Assembly: GCF_009817885.1 (NCBI RefSeq)
Contig: NZ_CP041764.1
Span: 4,960,001 to 5,024,000 of the forward strand
DNA: 64,000 nucleotides
Reading direction: 5' to 3'
Source: Serratia rhizosphaerae
GTDB taxonomy: Bacteria; Pseudomonadota; Gammaproteobacteria; Enterobacterales; Enterobacteriaceae
A program made the position numbers and the translations under genes. A model generated the notes under the pieces. That model did no database searches. It was not told the origin of the DNA and worked only from the letters and a program-made list of their open reading frames with translations. Below, one piece after another: positions 18,065-26,623 of the stretch; within the stretch, counting starts at the first letter, position 1, and each line of letters begins with the position of its first letter.

Positions 18065-18994
18065 TTATTCATTCAGTAACAATCTGTCGGTTTCTGCCGA
18101 TCTGCCGGCAAAAACCTCGCTGAACCAGTCGATAAAGACGCGCACCTGAGGGGAAAGATAGCGCCGGTCCGGATACATCACCGACACGGGTTTGGCAACG
18201 GAGGGATACTGCGTCAGGATTTCTTCAAGCTTACCGGAAGCAATATGCGGGGCAAGGGCATCACTGGAAGCCTGGATAATCCCCAGACCGGCCAGGGCGC
18301 AGGACAACAGAATATCGGAGTTATCGACCAGCATGCTGCTGGCAGGACGCAGTGAGACCACCTCTCCATTCTCGATAAACTTCCACTCCATCACGTCACG
18401 ACTGTGTTCGCTGAAGAAGTTAACTGCCCGGTGCTGTTCCAGTTCTGCCAGTGTTTCCGGCCTCCCATACCGTTGCAAATAGGAAGGGGCAGCGCAGGTG
18501 GCCATCCTGATATCCCCGAGACGTCTGGAGATAAAGCTTGAATCCTGCAATTCCCCCAGGCGTACCACACAGTCCACGCCTTCGGCGATCAGATCGTTTT
18601 TTTTATCCGAAGAAACCAGCACCACGTCAATATCGGGATATAACGACTTGAACTGCGTCAGGTGGGGAATAAGGATGGTATGGGCCAGCGCCAGCGGAAC
18701 ATCAAGCTTGAGCCGCCCACGCGGTGGTAAGGTTGATGAAAAGTTGGCCATCATACCATCGACTTCAGCCAGAACGTGTTTGGCATGCTGATAAAACTCG
18801 TCCCCTTTCGCCGTAATACTCAGCTTGCGGGTGGTACGATGTATGAGTTTTACGCCAAGTTCGTCCTCGAGCTGCTGTATCGCTTTACTCACTGCGGGGC
18901 GGTGCAGCTGCAGAATATCAGCAGCTTTGGTGAAGCTGCCCTGCTCAACGACCTGTATAAAAATACTAATATATTCAATTATGTTAGAACGCAT
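18065..18994 (-). CDS. LysR-family transcriptional regulator
   Basis: A 309-aa LysR protein. The N-terminal winged helix-turn-helix reads FIQVVEQGSFTKAADILQLHRPAVSKAIQQLEDELG across about residues 12-47, then HRTTRKLSITAKG, all standard. The C-terminal periplasmic-binding-like sensor domain spans about 90-295. It probably regulates the oxidoreductase gene just downstream and perhaps itself. The effector is unknown. Confidence 0.88.
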   Translation of the reverse strand: MRSNIIEYISIFIQVVEQGSFTKAADILQLHRPAVSKAIQQLEDELGVKLIHRTTRKLSITAKGDEFYQHAKHVLAEVDGMMANFSSTLPPRGRLKLDVPLALAHTILIPHLTQFKSLYPDIDVVLVSSDKKNDLIAEGVDCVVRLGELQDSSFISRRLGDIRMATCAAPSYLQRYGRPETLAELEQHRAVNFFSEHSRDVMEWKFIENGEVVSLRPASSMLVDNSDILLSCALAGLGIIQASSDALAPHIASGKLEEILTQYPSVAKPVSVMYPDRRYLSPQVRVFIDWFSEVFAGRSAETDRLLLNE

Positions 18995-19517
18995 ATCACT
19001 ACCGGATCACCCTCATCTACCGACCGAACCGAGCCGTTTTATCATTCAGATTGACCTACCGCGGCATCCGAACGCTTATGTCGGCAAGAAATTAATCGTT
19101 GATCTCACTACGTGAATTCTAACCTATATCCTTCAGAACCGATCCACGATACAGACAAGATCAAAATGACCCAAGTATACCCCTGGTTCCGACCTGTTGT
19201 GCTTCGCGCTTCGGCACCAGGCAGCCGTAAGCGGGCAAGCTAACGGAGCTGAAGGTCCGCTGTGAGCGAGGTGCAGCCCATGCAACGGAGCCAACGTCAT
19301 CCCGGATTCCATCAATGTTTGAATGGTATCAGCACTCGACGTCCTAGCAGCCAATTCTGCTCACTATGAGTCTGTTATGTAACCCAAAGCGTGACATCAT
19401 AGCAACCATGGTGGGTTAGATAGTTTACTGTATCGGCTGAAAGTCTATGGTAAATTTGGAGTAAAACCTGCCATACAGATTTGGTAGAACAAAAATAGAT
19501 ACTCAGGAGCCTATAGA
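18995..19517. other. Intergenic region at the left edge of the AT-rich unit
   Basis: About 520 bases with no supportable gene. Composition changes here from mixed to clearly AT-rich near 19380. I found no direct repeat, tRNA or integrase that would explain the junction. A 73-codon minus-strand frame (19133-19354) has no recognisable features. The last bases hold AGGAG at 19505, the ribosome site of the NTPase gene. Confidence 0.5.
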
Positions 19518-22500
19518 ATGCTAAACAGGCAAGTCAGGCAAATCTATCCTCTACAGGATAAAGATACCCAAACGGCGGTATTTAGTGATTATTCTCACTT
19601 TCCGAATATTGTTCTGCTTGGTGATCCTGGTGCTGGAAAAACGCACCTCTTTAAACAGTTTGCGGCATTGCAAGAGGCAAAATATCTGACAGTACGTCAC
19701 TTCTTAAGTGGCGTACCTATTAATAATCAGAAAACGTTATTCATCGATGCATTAGATGAGAAGAGGAGTGCCAGTAACAGTAGTGACGTTGTAGATGACA
19801 TCGTCCGTAGGCTTTTTTCCCAAACGCCACAAAATGTCAGAATTTCTTGTCGCTCTCAGGATTGGTTAGGCGAATCAGACTTGTCAGCATTTTTACCCTA
19901 TTTTGAGCAGACGGGAGGCTATGTTGTTTTACATTTGCAGTCGCTCTCAAAAGAAGAGCAAACTGCAATTCTACAAGCTAATGGTGTAGAACACCCCGAA
20001 GCGTTTCTGGCTGAAGCAGAAAAACATGACGCCAGCGAATTTCTTTACAACCCACAAAATCTAATAATGCTGGCTGAAGCCGTTAAAGAAGGAAACTGGC
20101 CCCATACAAGGTCTGAACTTTTCCACTCTGCGACACAGTTCCTTTTAACTGAACATAGCCAAGAACATACGCGGCTAACTTCAGGAATTTATACCTGCGA
20201 CGAGTTAGAGTATCCTGCAGGATCAATTTGCGCGTTGCACATATTGAGTGATGTTTCCGGGGTTTCTCTGCTTCTGAACGATATCCGACCAGAATACCCC
20301 AGTTATAGAACCATCTCGTTCTTCTCACATGAAATAATTAGAGCGGCGTTATCGCGGCGGGTTTTTTCTGCCGGAGATGAGCTTGAGACTGTTGAGTACA
20401 GCCACAGGACAATTGCTGAGTATTTAGCGGCAAAATGGTTAGCCGGGATCGTTGACAAAGGGCTACCCATAGGACGTTTGAGAAGTATGCTGGGATTTGA
20501 GGGGTATCCGTCTTCAGAATTGAGAGGTTTACACGCATGGCTAGCGGTCTTTTTACCGCAATATGCCCAAGTATTCATTGAAGCCGATCCTTACGGCGTT
20601 CTGACCTATGGCGATGCAGCTTCATTACCGACAGCGGAAAAAAAAAATCTACTGGTGGCGCTGTCAAAACTTTCAGAACGTGATCCTTGGTTTAGAAATC
20701 ACGGTCTCAATTCATATCTGAATGGCTTCGCGACAGTAGAAATGGAAACTCTGTTGCGACAGATAGTCCGCGATCCTCATTCGTCATTTTCTCTGCGCAT
20801 GATCGTTTTGGAATCCTTATCGGTAACAACGCCAATAGTCGCACTGAGTGATGACTTAATTAATATTGCAAAATCGGAGGATTCCTCGTATGCGGAAAAA
20901 GAGGAAGCAATAACGGCATTAATCCATTTTGGATTGTCTGGTCAGAAATTTTCGGTACGTTTTTTTGCAGAATTAAAAGACAAAAATCACGATGGCATCC
21001 GGTTGCGTAACCATATTATTCAGTTGCTCTATCAAGATTACTTTGTACCTCAGGATATAGCACAATTGCTGGTTGATACATTAAATATAACCAGCGAACG
21101 ATTACCGATAGGCGCATTATGGCGACTGAATGATATTGTACCGACAGCTGATCTGCTCGCTATCTTTGAACATCTCGATCGGTACCACACCGCTCACAGT
21201 AAAGACTGGTATTCTTCAGCTAAAAATCATTCTGAGATTGTGCATTTTCTGGAAGCTGGATTATTTCAGATACTGAGCGAGAAGAATGGTTACAGCGCAT
21301 CTCAGATATGGTTGTGCCTAAAAACGTTCTATAACTACTCCCATAATCACCACTATCGCGGTTATGACAATGTGCAGAAATCTATCGTTCAGGAGATGAA
21401 AAATCGTAGCTGGCAATATGAAGATATTATAGACGCTGCCATTCTTTCATTTACACGCTATGATACTCATTACTTGTTCTTATATGAATTTGGTGGAAGC
21501 ACCTTCCATCATATTCCTGATGAGATTTTGCTAGCACGTTTTATCCACTATTTATTCCATGCTGAACCTGGTTCAGATAAAACTGAATGTATTTATCGAC
21601 TGACATTTTCGATCCTTTACCGATGTGCCAAGCCATCCCAAGAGACGTTTGAATTTCTTTCCGCATACTGCCATTTAAATGTAAAGTTGACTAGTGTGTT
21701 TGAGACTTCCATCGTCTGCGAGATTGACGATTGGCGAGTAAAACATAATCTTAGCCAAATAGCGTATGAGAAAGAACGAAACGCGGCGCGTTATGAAGAT
21801 AGGTACAGTTTCGAGTTATGTCGTCAGGAAATTGTGTCGGGCCAACATTTGGATTGGCTCAAACATATTTCCTATATTTACTATTCTAAATACAGCGATG
21901 TTGATGACAAATTGACGCCAGTGCAGCGCTGTGCAGACATATTAGGTGCCGAAAACGTCACTGATTCGATATCCGGTCTTTTAGCGATTTTAAATCGTTC
22001 AGATCTGCCCACAATTGACGAGGTGAATTGTGCTTTGTTGAAGAGGGAGTATTACGAATGGTGGTATGCGGTACTGGCAGGAAGCGATGAGTTATTTAAA
22101 AAAAATCCTGATGTTACACAATGGAACGAAGATTTGTTAACAACGCTATTGGCGCTGGATGTGATATTAGCACTTTTCACTAAAGACAATAATGTTATAA
22201 GTAATTATTCATTACCGTGGAAAAAGGATGTAATACTTTACAAAACAGCATTTTTCATCAAAACCTATTACCACATTATCAATTTCTGCATGAATAATCA
22301 GTTGCAAGATATCCGTGCACTTAACTATCTGTTAAATGATACCTGCATTCCAATCGAATATGCCGTCCCTTTAGTTATGAGACTAGCTAAAGAGCACCCT
22401 GATGATGTTCTCCATTTACAAAACCTGGTTGAGTGGTTGTTAGCGCATCCTGAAAGTCATGCAGAGTTGTTGCAGCTATCTAAGTTGATGATAGCGCAAC

Positions 22501-23588
22501 CCTCAAAACTTAATAAGACAAGTTATCAAATCTGGCTGGTATATACTTATTTATTCGCTCCAGACCAGTGTCAGGATCTATTTTCATCTGAATCAAAATC
22601 TGCGCCGGAAATGATAGCGATTATTCGTCAACTATCTGGTAAGGCGAAAAGAGGCCGTGGGAGTAGTGAGCAGCGTTTATCACTAACACAATTGGAAGCG
22701 ATCATCTCTGTCTCTGCTACTCATTTTCCTAATGCAGATCGAGTTGCAAGTAACGACTCTAACTCAGCAAACAATTGGGAGTATGCTGATTTTATCAAAA
22801 GATTGATTGATGACGTATCTTCATTTTCCTCATACGATGCTGGTGAAGTATTTAAACGTTTATTATTACTGCCAGAATGTACAAGTTATCGGGATTATCT
22901 CTTGCACGCTCAAAGCAACCAGAAGGTGCGGTATCGGGAATCACAGTTTCAACACACTAACTGGAAGCAAGCTTTGAATACGCTGAAAAATCAGACCCCA
23001 GCTAATGTAATGGATCTCTATGCGCTATTGTTAGATCATTTGCGGGATATCGCTAACCGAATTACTTATGAAAATACCGATATTTATAAACAGTTCTGGA
23101 ATGAGAATGGCAATGGTCAAATTTTAGTGCCTAAGCCTGAAGAGAGCTGTCGGAATTTTTTTCTGGAGCTGCTTAGAGCACGACTCCATCCGTTACAAAT
23201 AACCTGTGAGCCTGAAGGCCACATGGTTTCGGGTAAAAGGGCTGATATCATCATTTCACTTCCAGGAATAAAGATCCCCATTGAGATAAAGCGTGATTAT
23301 CACCGCGACGTCTGGAGCGCGCTTAACAAGCAGTTGGACCAACTTTATACTACCAATCCCGATGCCGCAGGCTACGGCATCTATCTGGTCTTCTGGTTTG
23401 GTGCTTCTCGACCAAACGCTATCCCTCGCCCGGCGAAAGACACGCCACCCCCAGTAAACGGCACGACAATGGAGGACATTCTTAATGAAGCTGTGCCAAT
23501 GGTTAAGCGAGACCGCCTGTCTGCGATAGTAATTGACGTATCAGGTGAGGCTAATTCGACTGTTGTAACGCAAAAATCATCTAAGTAA
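19518..23588 (+). CDS. STAND/NACHT-like NTPase with C-terminal PD-(D/E)xK nuclease domain
   Basis: A 1356-aa protein I cannot assign to a named system. The NTPase is at the very N-terminus: Walker A GDPGAGKT (35-42), Walker B TLFIDALDE (73-81), a sensor-like ISCRSQDW (109-116), and HRTIAEYLAA (296-305), which resembles the C-terminal motif of NACHT/STAND modules. About 900 residues of helical, repeat-like sequence follow, probably the sensing part. Near the C-terminus RADIII (Asp1243), then IEIKRD (Glu1256, Lys1258) and KQLDQLY fit a PD-(D/E)xK nuclease core. AGGAG precedes the start. The HEPN gene begins 12 bases after the stop. The low GC content suggests transfer. Described Avs proteins carry the effector at the N-terminus, so this order is different. 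An anti-phage role is inferred. Confidence 0.82.
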   Translation: MLNRQVRQIYPLQDKDTQTAVFSDYSHFPNIVLLGDPGAGKTHLFKQFAALQEAKYLTVRHFLSGVPINNQKTLFIDALDEKRSASNSSDVVDDIVRRLFSQTPQNVRISCRSQDWLGESDLSAFLPYFEQTGGYVVLHLQSLSKEEQTAILQANGVEHPEAFLAEAEKHDASEFLYNPQNLIMLAEAVKEGNWPHTRSELFHSATQFLLTEHSQEHTRLTSGIYTCDELEYPAGSICALHILSDVSGVSLLLNDIRPEYPSYRTISFFSHEIIRAALSRRVFSAGDELETVEYSHRTIAEYLAAKWLAGIVDKGLPIGRLRSMLGFEGYPSSELRGLHAWLAVFLPQYAQVFIEADPYGVLTYGDAASLPTAEKKNLLVALSKLSERDPWFRNHGLNSYLNGFATVEMETLLRQIVRDPHSSFSLRMIVLESLSVTTPIVALSDDLINIAKSEDSSYAEKEEAITALIHFGLSGQKFSVRFFAELKDKNHDGIRLRNHIIQLLYQDYFVPQDIAQLLVDTLNITSERLPIGALWRLNDIVPTADLLAIFEHLDRYHTAHSKDWYSSAKNHSEIVHFLEAGLFQILSEKNGYSASQIWLCLKTFYNYSHNHHYRGYDNVQKSIVQEMKNRSWQYEDIIDAAILSFTRYDTHYLFLYEFGGSTFHHIPDEILLARFIHYLFHAEPGSDKTECIYRLTFSILYRCAKPSQETFEFLSAYCHLNVKLTSVFETSIVCEIDDWRVKHNLSQIAYEKERNAARYEDRYSFELCRQEIVSGQHLDWLKHISYIYYSKYSDVDDKLTPVQRCADILGAENVTDSISGLLAILNRSDLPTIDEVNCALLKREYYEWWYAVLAGSDELFKKNPDVTQWNEDLLTTLLALDVILALFTKDNNVISNYSLPWKKDVILYKTAFFIKTYYHIINFCMNNQLQDIRALNYLLNDTCIPIEYAVPLVMRLAKEHPDDVLHLQNLVEWLLAHPESHAELLQLSKLMIAQPSKLNKTSYQIWLVYTYLFAPDQCQDLFSSESKSAPEMIAIIRQLSGKAKRGRGSSEQRLSLTQLEAIISVSATHFPNADRVASNDSNSANNWEYADFIKRLIDDVSSFSSYDAGEVFKRLLLLPECTSYRDYLLHAQSNQKVRYRESQFQHTNWKQALNTLKNQTPANVMDLYALLLDHLRDIANRITYENTDIYKQFWNENGNGQILVPKPEESCRNFFLELLRARLHPLQITCEPEGHMVSGKRADIIISLPGIKIPIEIKRDYHRDVWSALNKQLDQLYTTNPDAAGYGIYLVFWFGASRPNAIPRPAKDTPPPVNGTTMEDILNEAVPMVKRDRLSAIVIDVSGEANSTVVTQKSSK

Positions 23589-23600
23589 GGAAAGTGAATC

Positions 23601-25211
23601 ATGATTACAAAAGAACTTGTAGATGAAAGTCTCAATATTCACCGACTGGTTGATTGTGGTGATTTTGACCTGGCATACCAGCAATCCGTTGTATTCCTGG
23701 AAAAACTGAGAAAAATAACGGTCAAGGGTGAAAATTATTTTATAGTGCTGGGGAATGTGGCTGGCGGTCTTGTTGATATTGGGCAAATGAGCAACCATAA
23801 AAATGCAGCAGAGCTTGGTTTTAAGCTGATGGATGATAACAAGGAAGCATTAGCACATGTACAAGGAGAGAGCCATTTTTATTATAATTATGCTAATTCT
23901 TTGTCTAATTTGATAACTGTCAATAACCCTCATGATCATACCTTTCAATCAATAGAAGAACTCGTTTCGTTAAAAAACATCTATTGGCGAGCCTTCAACC
24001 TCTCTTCACAGGAGAGCGAAGAGTTCCAAGCAGAACTGTCAGTTAATCTGGCCAATTCACTAAGAAGTCAATTTAGGATGAGTGAAGCACTGAGATATTA
24101 TGATCTCACTAATCGCAAGGGATTAGATATACCACAGTCTTGGGTTAATCGTTCTGCTGCGCTCATTGAGCTAAACCTTGTTTCATCTTCATACTCCATT
24201 AAGCAATTAAAGGAGATACGAAAAGGGTATAATAATGCATCTATTTCAAAAAAAATCCCTCCACAATGGGAATCATTTTATCTTGGGCGTATAGCACAAA
24301 CGAACGATAAAATAGAAAAATGTGTATCAGCAGACGGCGAAACGGACGAGCATGATGACATGCTCACGCAACAGGAGTTTGACGCATTGAGTGCATACAG
24401 GCAATTCTGCCTAATAAATCATCTGACGCTGTCCGAGCACGGTCTTTATTGCTCCTGTGTGGGGAGTGCCACCGATAATCTTGTCATCTCTTCTTCTGGT
24501 GTAACCGGTGATTTTATTATTCCAATGGAGATGGCATTAAACCGCTTTAAATCGGAGTTTTCACTTGCCCGCCATCTCTATTTTGAATACCTTTATCCTC
24601 AGGATACGGATGAAATTAAAGAAGAATGTCATTTTTTAGAGTTACATAATGACGAGATCTTAGGCATTGATATTGAGAAGATCAGAACGGCATTTCGTCT
24701 CTGCTTTGGTATTCTCGATAAGATTGCGGTATGTATCTGTGAACTTCACAAAGTTTATCCACCTGCAAAGAAGGGCGTGTTACAGAAAAATATCTATTTT
24801 CAAAGCTTCTGGCAGTTAGACGTTGATAACAGAAGACAACGGTTTGAAGATATAAAGTCACCTGGACTTTTAGCATTGTATAGCATTGCTACTGACCTGA
24901 ATAAAAATAAAGGTGGCGAATTGTATTTTTATAAAGAGTGGCGTAATGGTCTAGAACATAAATTTTTGGTGGTACACAAAAGTGATAAAGCAGAAGATCT
25001 TTACCAGTCTTATAAATTGATTAAAGATATTCTTTTCATCAAAGAGGATGAGCTTATTCACCATTTCGGCCAGCTAATTCAGATAACCCGTTCAGCAATA
25101 TTTTCATTTGCTTTTATGGTTAGACATGAAGGTAAGAAACAAAAAAAAGAGAATATTCCTTATATTACCAATAAACTCCATATGAAAAGGTATTCTTCAG
25201 AACCTAAGTAA
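23601..25211 (+). CDS. Helical-repeat protein with C-terminal HEPN ribonuclease motif
   Basis: A 536-aa partner of the preceding NTPase gene, 12 bases downstream behind AAGGAA. The first 250 residues look like TPR-type helical repeats (for example FDLAYQQSVVFLEKLRK, FYYNYANSLSNL, RMSEALRYYDLTNRKG). The C-terminal part holds EWRNGLEHKFLVVH with Arg448 and His453, an exact R-x4-H HEPN signature, usually an RNase active site. The layout resembles the LA2681-type HEPN group, but I cannot confirm that without a profile search. There is no signal peptide or membrane segment. The tail is lysine-rich (HEGKKQKKEN). Likely role: effector or toxin activated through the NTPase; this is inference from motif and gene pairing. 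Confidence 0.78.
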   Translation: MITKELVDESLNIHRLVDCGDFDLAYQQSVVFLEKLRKITVKGENYFIVLGNVAGGLVDIGQMSNHKNAAELGFKLMDDNKEALAHVQGESHFYYNYANSLSNLITVNNPHDHTFQSIEELVSLKNIYWRAFNLSSQESEEFQAELSVNLANSLRSQFRMSEALRYYDLTNRKGLDIPQSWVNRSAALIELNLVSSSYSIKQLKEIRKGYNNASISKKIPPQWESFYLGRIAQTNDKIEKCVSADGETDEHDDMLTQQEFDALSAYRQFCLINHLTLSEHGLYCSCVGSATDNLVISSSGVTGDFIIPMEMALNRFKSEFSLARHLYFEYLYPQDTDEIKEECHFLELHNDEILGIDIEKIRTAFRLCFGILDKIAVCICELHKVYPPAKKGVLQKNIYFQSFWQLDVDNRRQRFEDIKSPGLLALYSIATDLNKNKGGELYFYKEWRNGLEHKFLVVHKSDKAEDLYQSYKLIKDILFIKEDELIHHFGQLIQITRSAIFSFAFMVRHEGKKQKKENIPYITNKLHMKRYSSEPK

Positions 25212-25232
25212 AAGACAGTAAGCGAAACGCTA

Positions 25233-25275
25233 TGTAAACACCCCCTGCAAAACTACCCATCCACTATTAAAGAGT
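25233..25275. repeat. Remnant resembling an IS3-family end
   Basis: Starting TGTAAACACC and continuing CTGCAAAACTACCCAT, this stretch lines up over about 40 bases with the left end of the IS3-type element at 46262 (TGTAAGCATC, then CTGCAAAACGAACCAT). Only the tip is present, with no transposase. It sits between the HEPN gene and the truncated exported-protein gene, so it may mark the recombination point that brought in the AT-rich unit. Confidence 0.5.
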
Positions 25276-25316
25276 CTTTGGCGCTCCAGCGTCCGCTCCT
25301 GGCACACAGCGGAAAT

Positions 25317-25451
25317 TTAGCTCGAGTAGCATACAACCTTAAGCACAAGCTCTTCCTGCGGCTGTGCCGCCTGTCCGCCCTGCGCCAACGCGCCGATCGT
25401 CAGGGCCAGCAAGGTTTTGCCTACCCATTGCGTATATGTGGTGTTGTGCAT
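25317..25451 (-). pseudogene. 5' remnant of an exported-protein gene
   Basis: From the ATG at 25451 the minus strand encodes MHNTTYTQWVGKTLLALTIG and then ALAQGGQAAQ, a good Sec signal peptide. It goes on with PQEEL before running into a stop at 25317. The GC-rich codon use matches the iron block, not the AT-rich unit to its left. The gene body is missing and the IS-end-like stretch follows, so I read this as a gene cut off by the insertion. It would have been the gene after the yncE-like gene. Confidence 0.6.
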
Positions 25452-25471
25452 GATATTTTCAGCAAAATAAG

Positions 25472-25500
25472 CAAAAAAATGGCCCGAGTGACCGGGCCTG
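25472..25500 (-). terminator. Rho-independent terminator of the yncE-like gene
   Basis: Stem GGCCCG/CGGGCC with a five-base loop and T7 on the minus strand, seven bases after the stop at 25508. Confidence 0.85.
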
Positions 25501-25507
25501 ATAAGCG

Positions 25508-26596
25508 TTATTGATTCAGCGGCACCCGCACAATGCTGTCCGGCCCCTGGGTCGAGCCGTCCTTGTTGAACGCCTGCTTCACCGTCACGTACAGGGTTTG
25601 TCCGTCAGCGGACAGCAGCAGGCTGTTCGGGTGCGGCGGCAGGCTGACGCTGCGCTTGGTCGCATAGCTGTGCGCATCCAGGATCAGCAATTTGCCCGAT
25701 TCGCGCTGGGTCAGGTACAGCTCCTGGCGCTGCGGATTATACTTGACCGCCAGCGAGTCGCCGTTGTCCAACTGCTTGATCAGCTTGCCGCTGCGGATAT
25801 CCAGCACCAGCGTGGTTTTGGCTTTGGAATTATCGGTGACGAACAGGCGGCCGCCTTGCTTATCTTCCGCCAGGTTCAGCAGCAGCGCCGGCTTCTCACC
25901 CAGCGGCTGCCAGCGTTGCTCGATCGCGTAGCTGCGCGGGTTGATCACCAGAATTTCACCGCCGCCGTTGGCGGCATACAGACGTTGGGTCTGCGCGGAA
26001 TAGTGCAGACCGGTGACCCATTTCCCGGCGTTATTAATGCGTTTTTTCAGCTTCAGCGTTTTGGCATCCACCACCCAGATCACGCCGGGATCCGCCACGC
26101 CGCCGATAAACAGCTGGCCGTCATGCCAGAGAATTTCCCGCGCGCCGTAGGGGAAGCCTTTCTCATTGCGCTCGCTGAACAGCAGACGGCCGGTAATCTT
26201 GCCGCTGGCGATATCCAGCGCGCTGACGCCGCCGTCAAGCGAGTTGGTGACGTACAGCGTCTTGCCCTGCGGATCCATCGCCACGCCGAAGTTTTTCAGA
26301 TCGGTATGGGTGATCCCCAGCACCTTCAGCGTGGCGGGATCCAGCTTATAGATCGCTCCGCCCTGCACGTCCTTAAAGCCCTGCGCGCTGGCGACATACA
26401 GCGCCCGGCCGTCCGGCGTGAGGGCCATTTCATACAGCCCGTCCCCCAGCGCGTTCTTTTGCAGCTGCGCGCTCTGCGTGGCCGCCGCGGCCGGTGTGCC
26501 TGTCGCCGTCGCGGATGCGCCGCCGCCCTGCTGGGCGCTGCAACCGGCCAACGCCAACCCCACCAACAACATCAGCGCAGATCTTTTCTTATTCAT
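25508..26596 (-). CDS. YncE-family beta-propeller lipoprotein
   Basis: A 362-aa secreted protein with a lipoprotein signal ending LALAGC (Cys19), then an alanine- and glutamine-rich linker and a seven-bladed YVTN/YncE-like propeller. Repeats of the form LYVASAQG, LYVTNSLDGGVSALD, LYAANGGGEILVIN and LYLTQRESGKLLILD support this. E. coli YncE is periplasmic, Fur-repressed and next to the TonB receptor gene yncD; here the gene directly follows an FhuE-like receptor on the same strand, 27 bases apart, so they probably form an operon. The lipobox is a difference from E. coli YncE. Its biochemical role is not established. Confidence 0.82.
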   Translation of the reverse strand: MNKKRSALMLLVGLALAGCSAQQGGGASATATGTPAAAATQSAQLQKNALGDGLYEMALTPDGRALYVASAQGFKDVQGGAIYKLDPATLKVLGITHTDLKNFGVAMDPQGKTLYVTNSLDGGVSALDIASGKITGRLLFSERNEKGFPYGAREILWHDGQLFIGGVADPGVIWVVDAKTLKLKKRINNAGKWVTGLHYSAQTQRLYAANGGGEILVINPRSYAIEQRWQPLGEKPALLLNLAEDKQGGRLFVTDNSKAKTTLVLDIRSGKLIKQLDNGDSLAVKYNPQRQELYLTQRESGKLLILDAHSYATKRSVSLPPHPNSLLLSADGQTLYVTVKQAFNKDGSTQGPDSIVRVPLNQ

Positions 26597-26623
26597 CGCA
26601 AACCTCTTTTTTCAGCATAAAAA

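Noticed and set aside
19133..19354. 73-codon minus-strand frame left of the NTPase gene
   Set aside because: No start signal, no family resemblance; possibly a degraded remnant, but not supportable.
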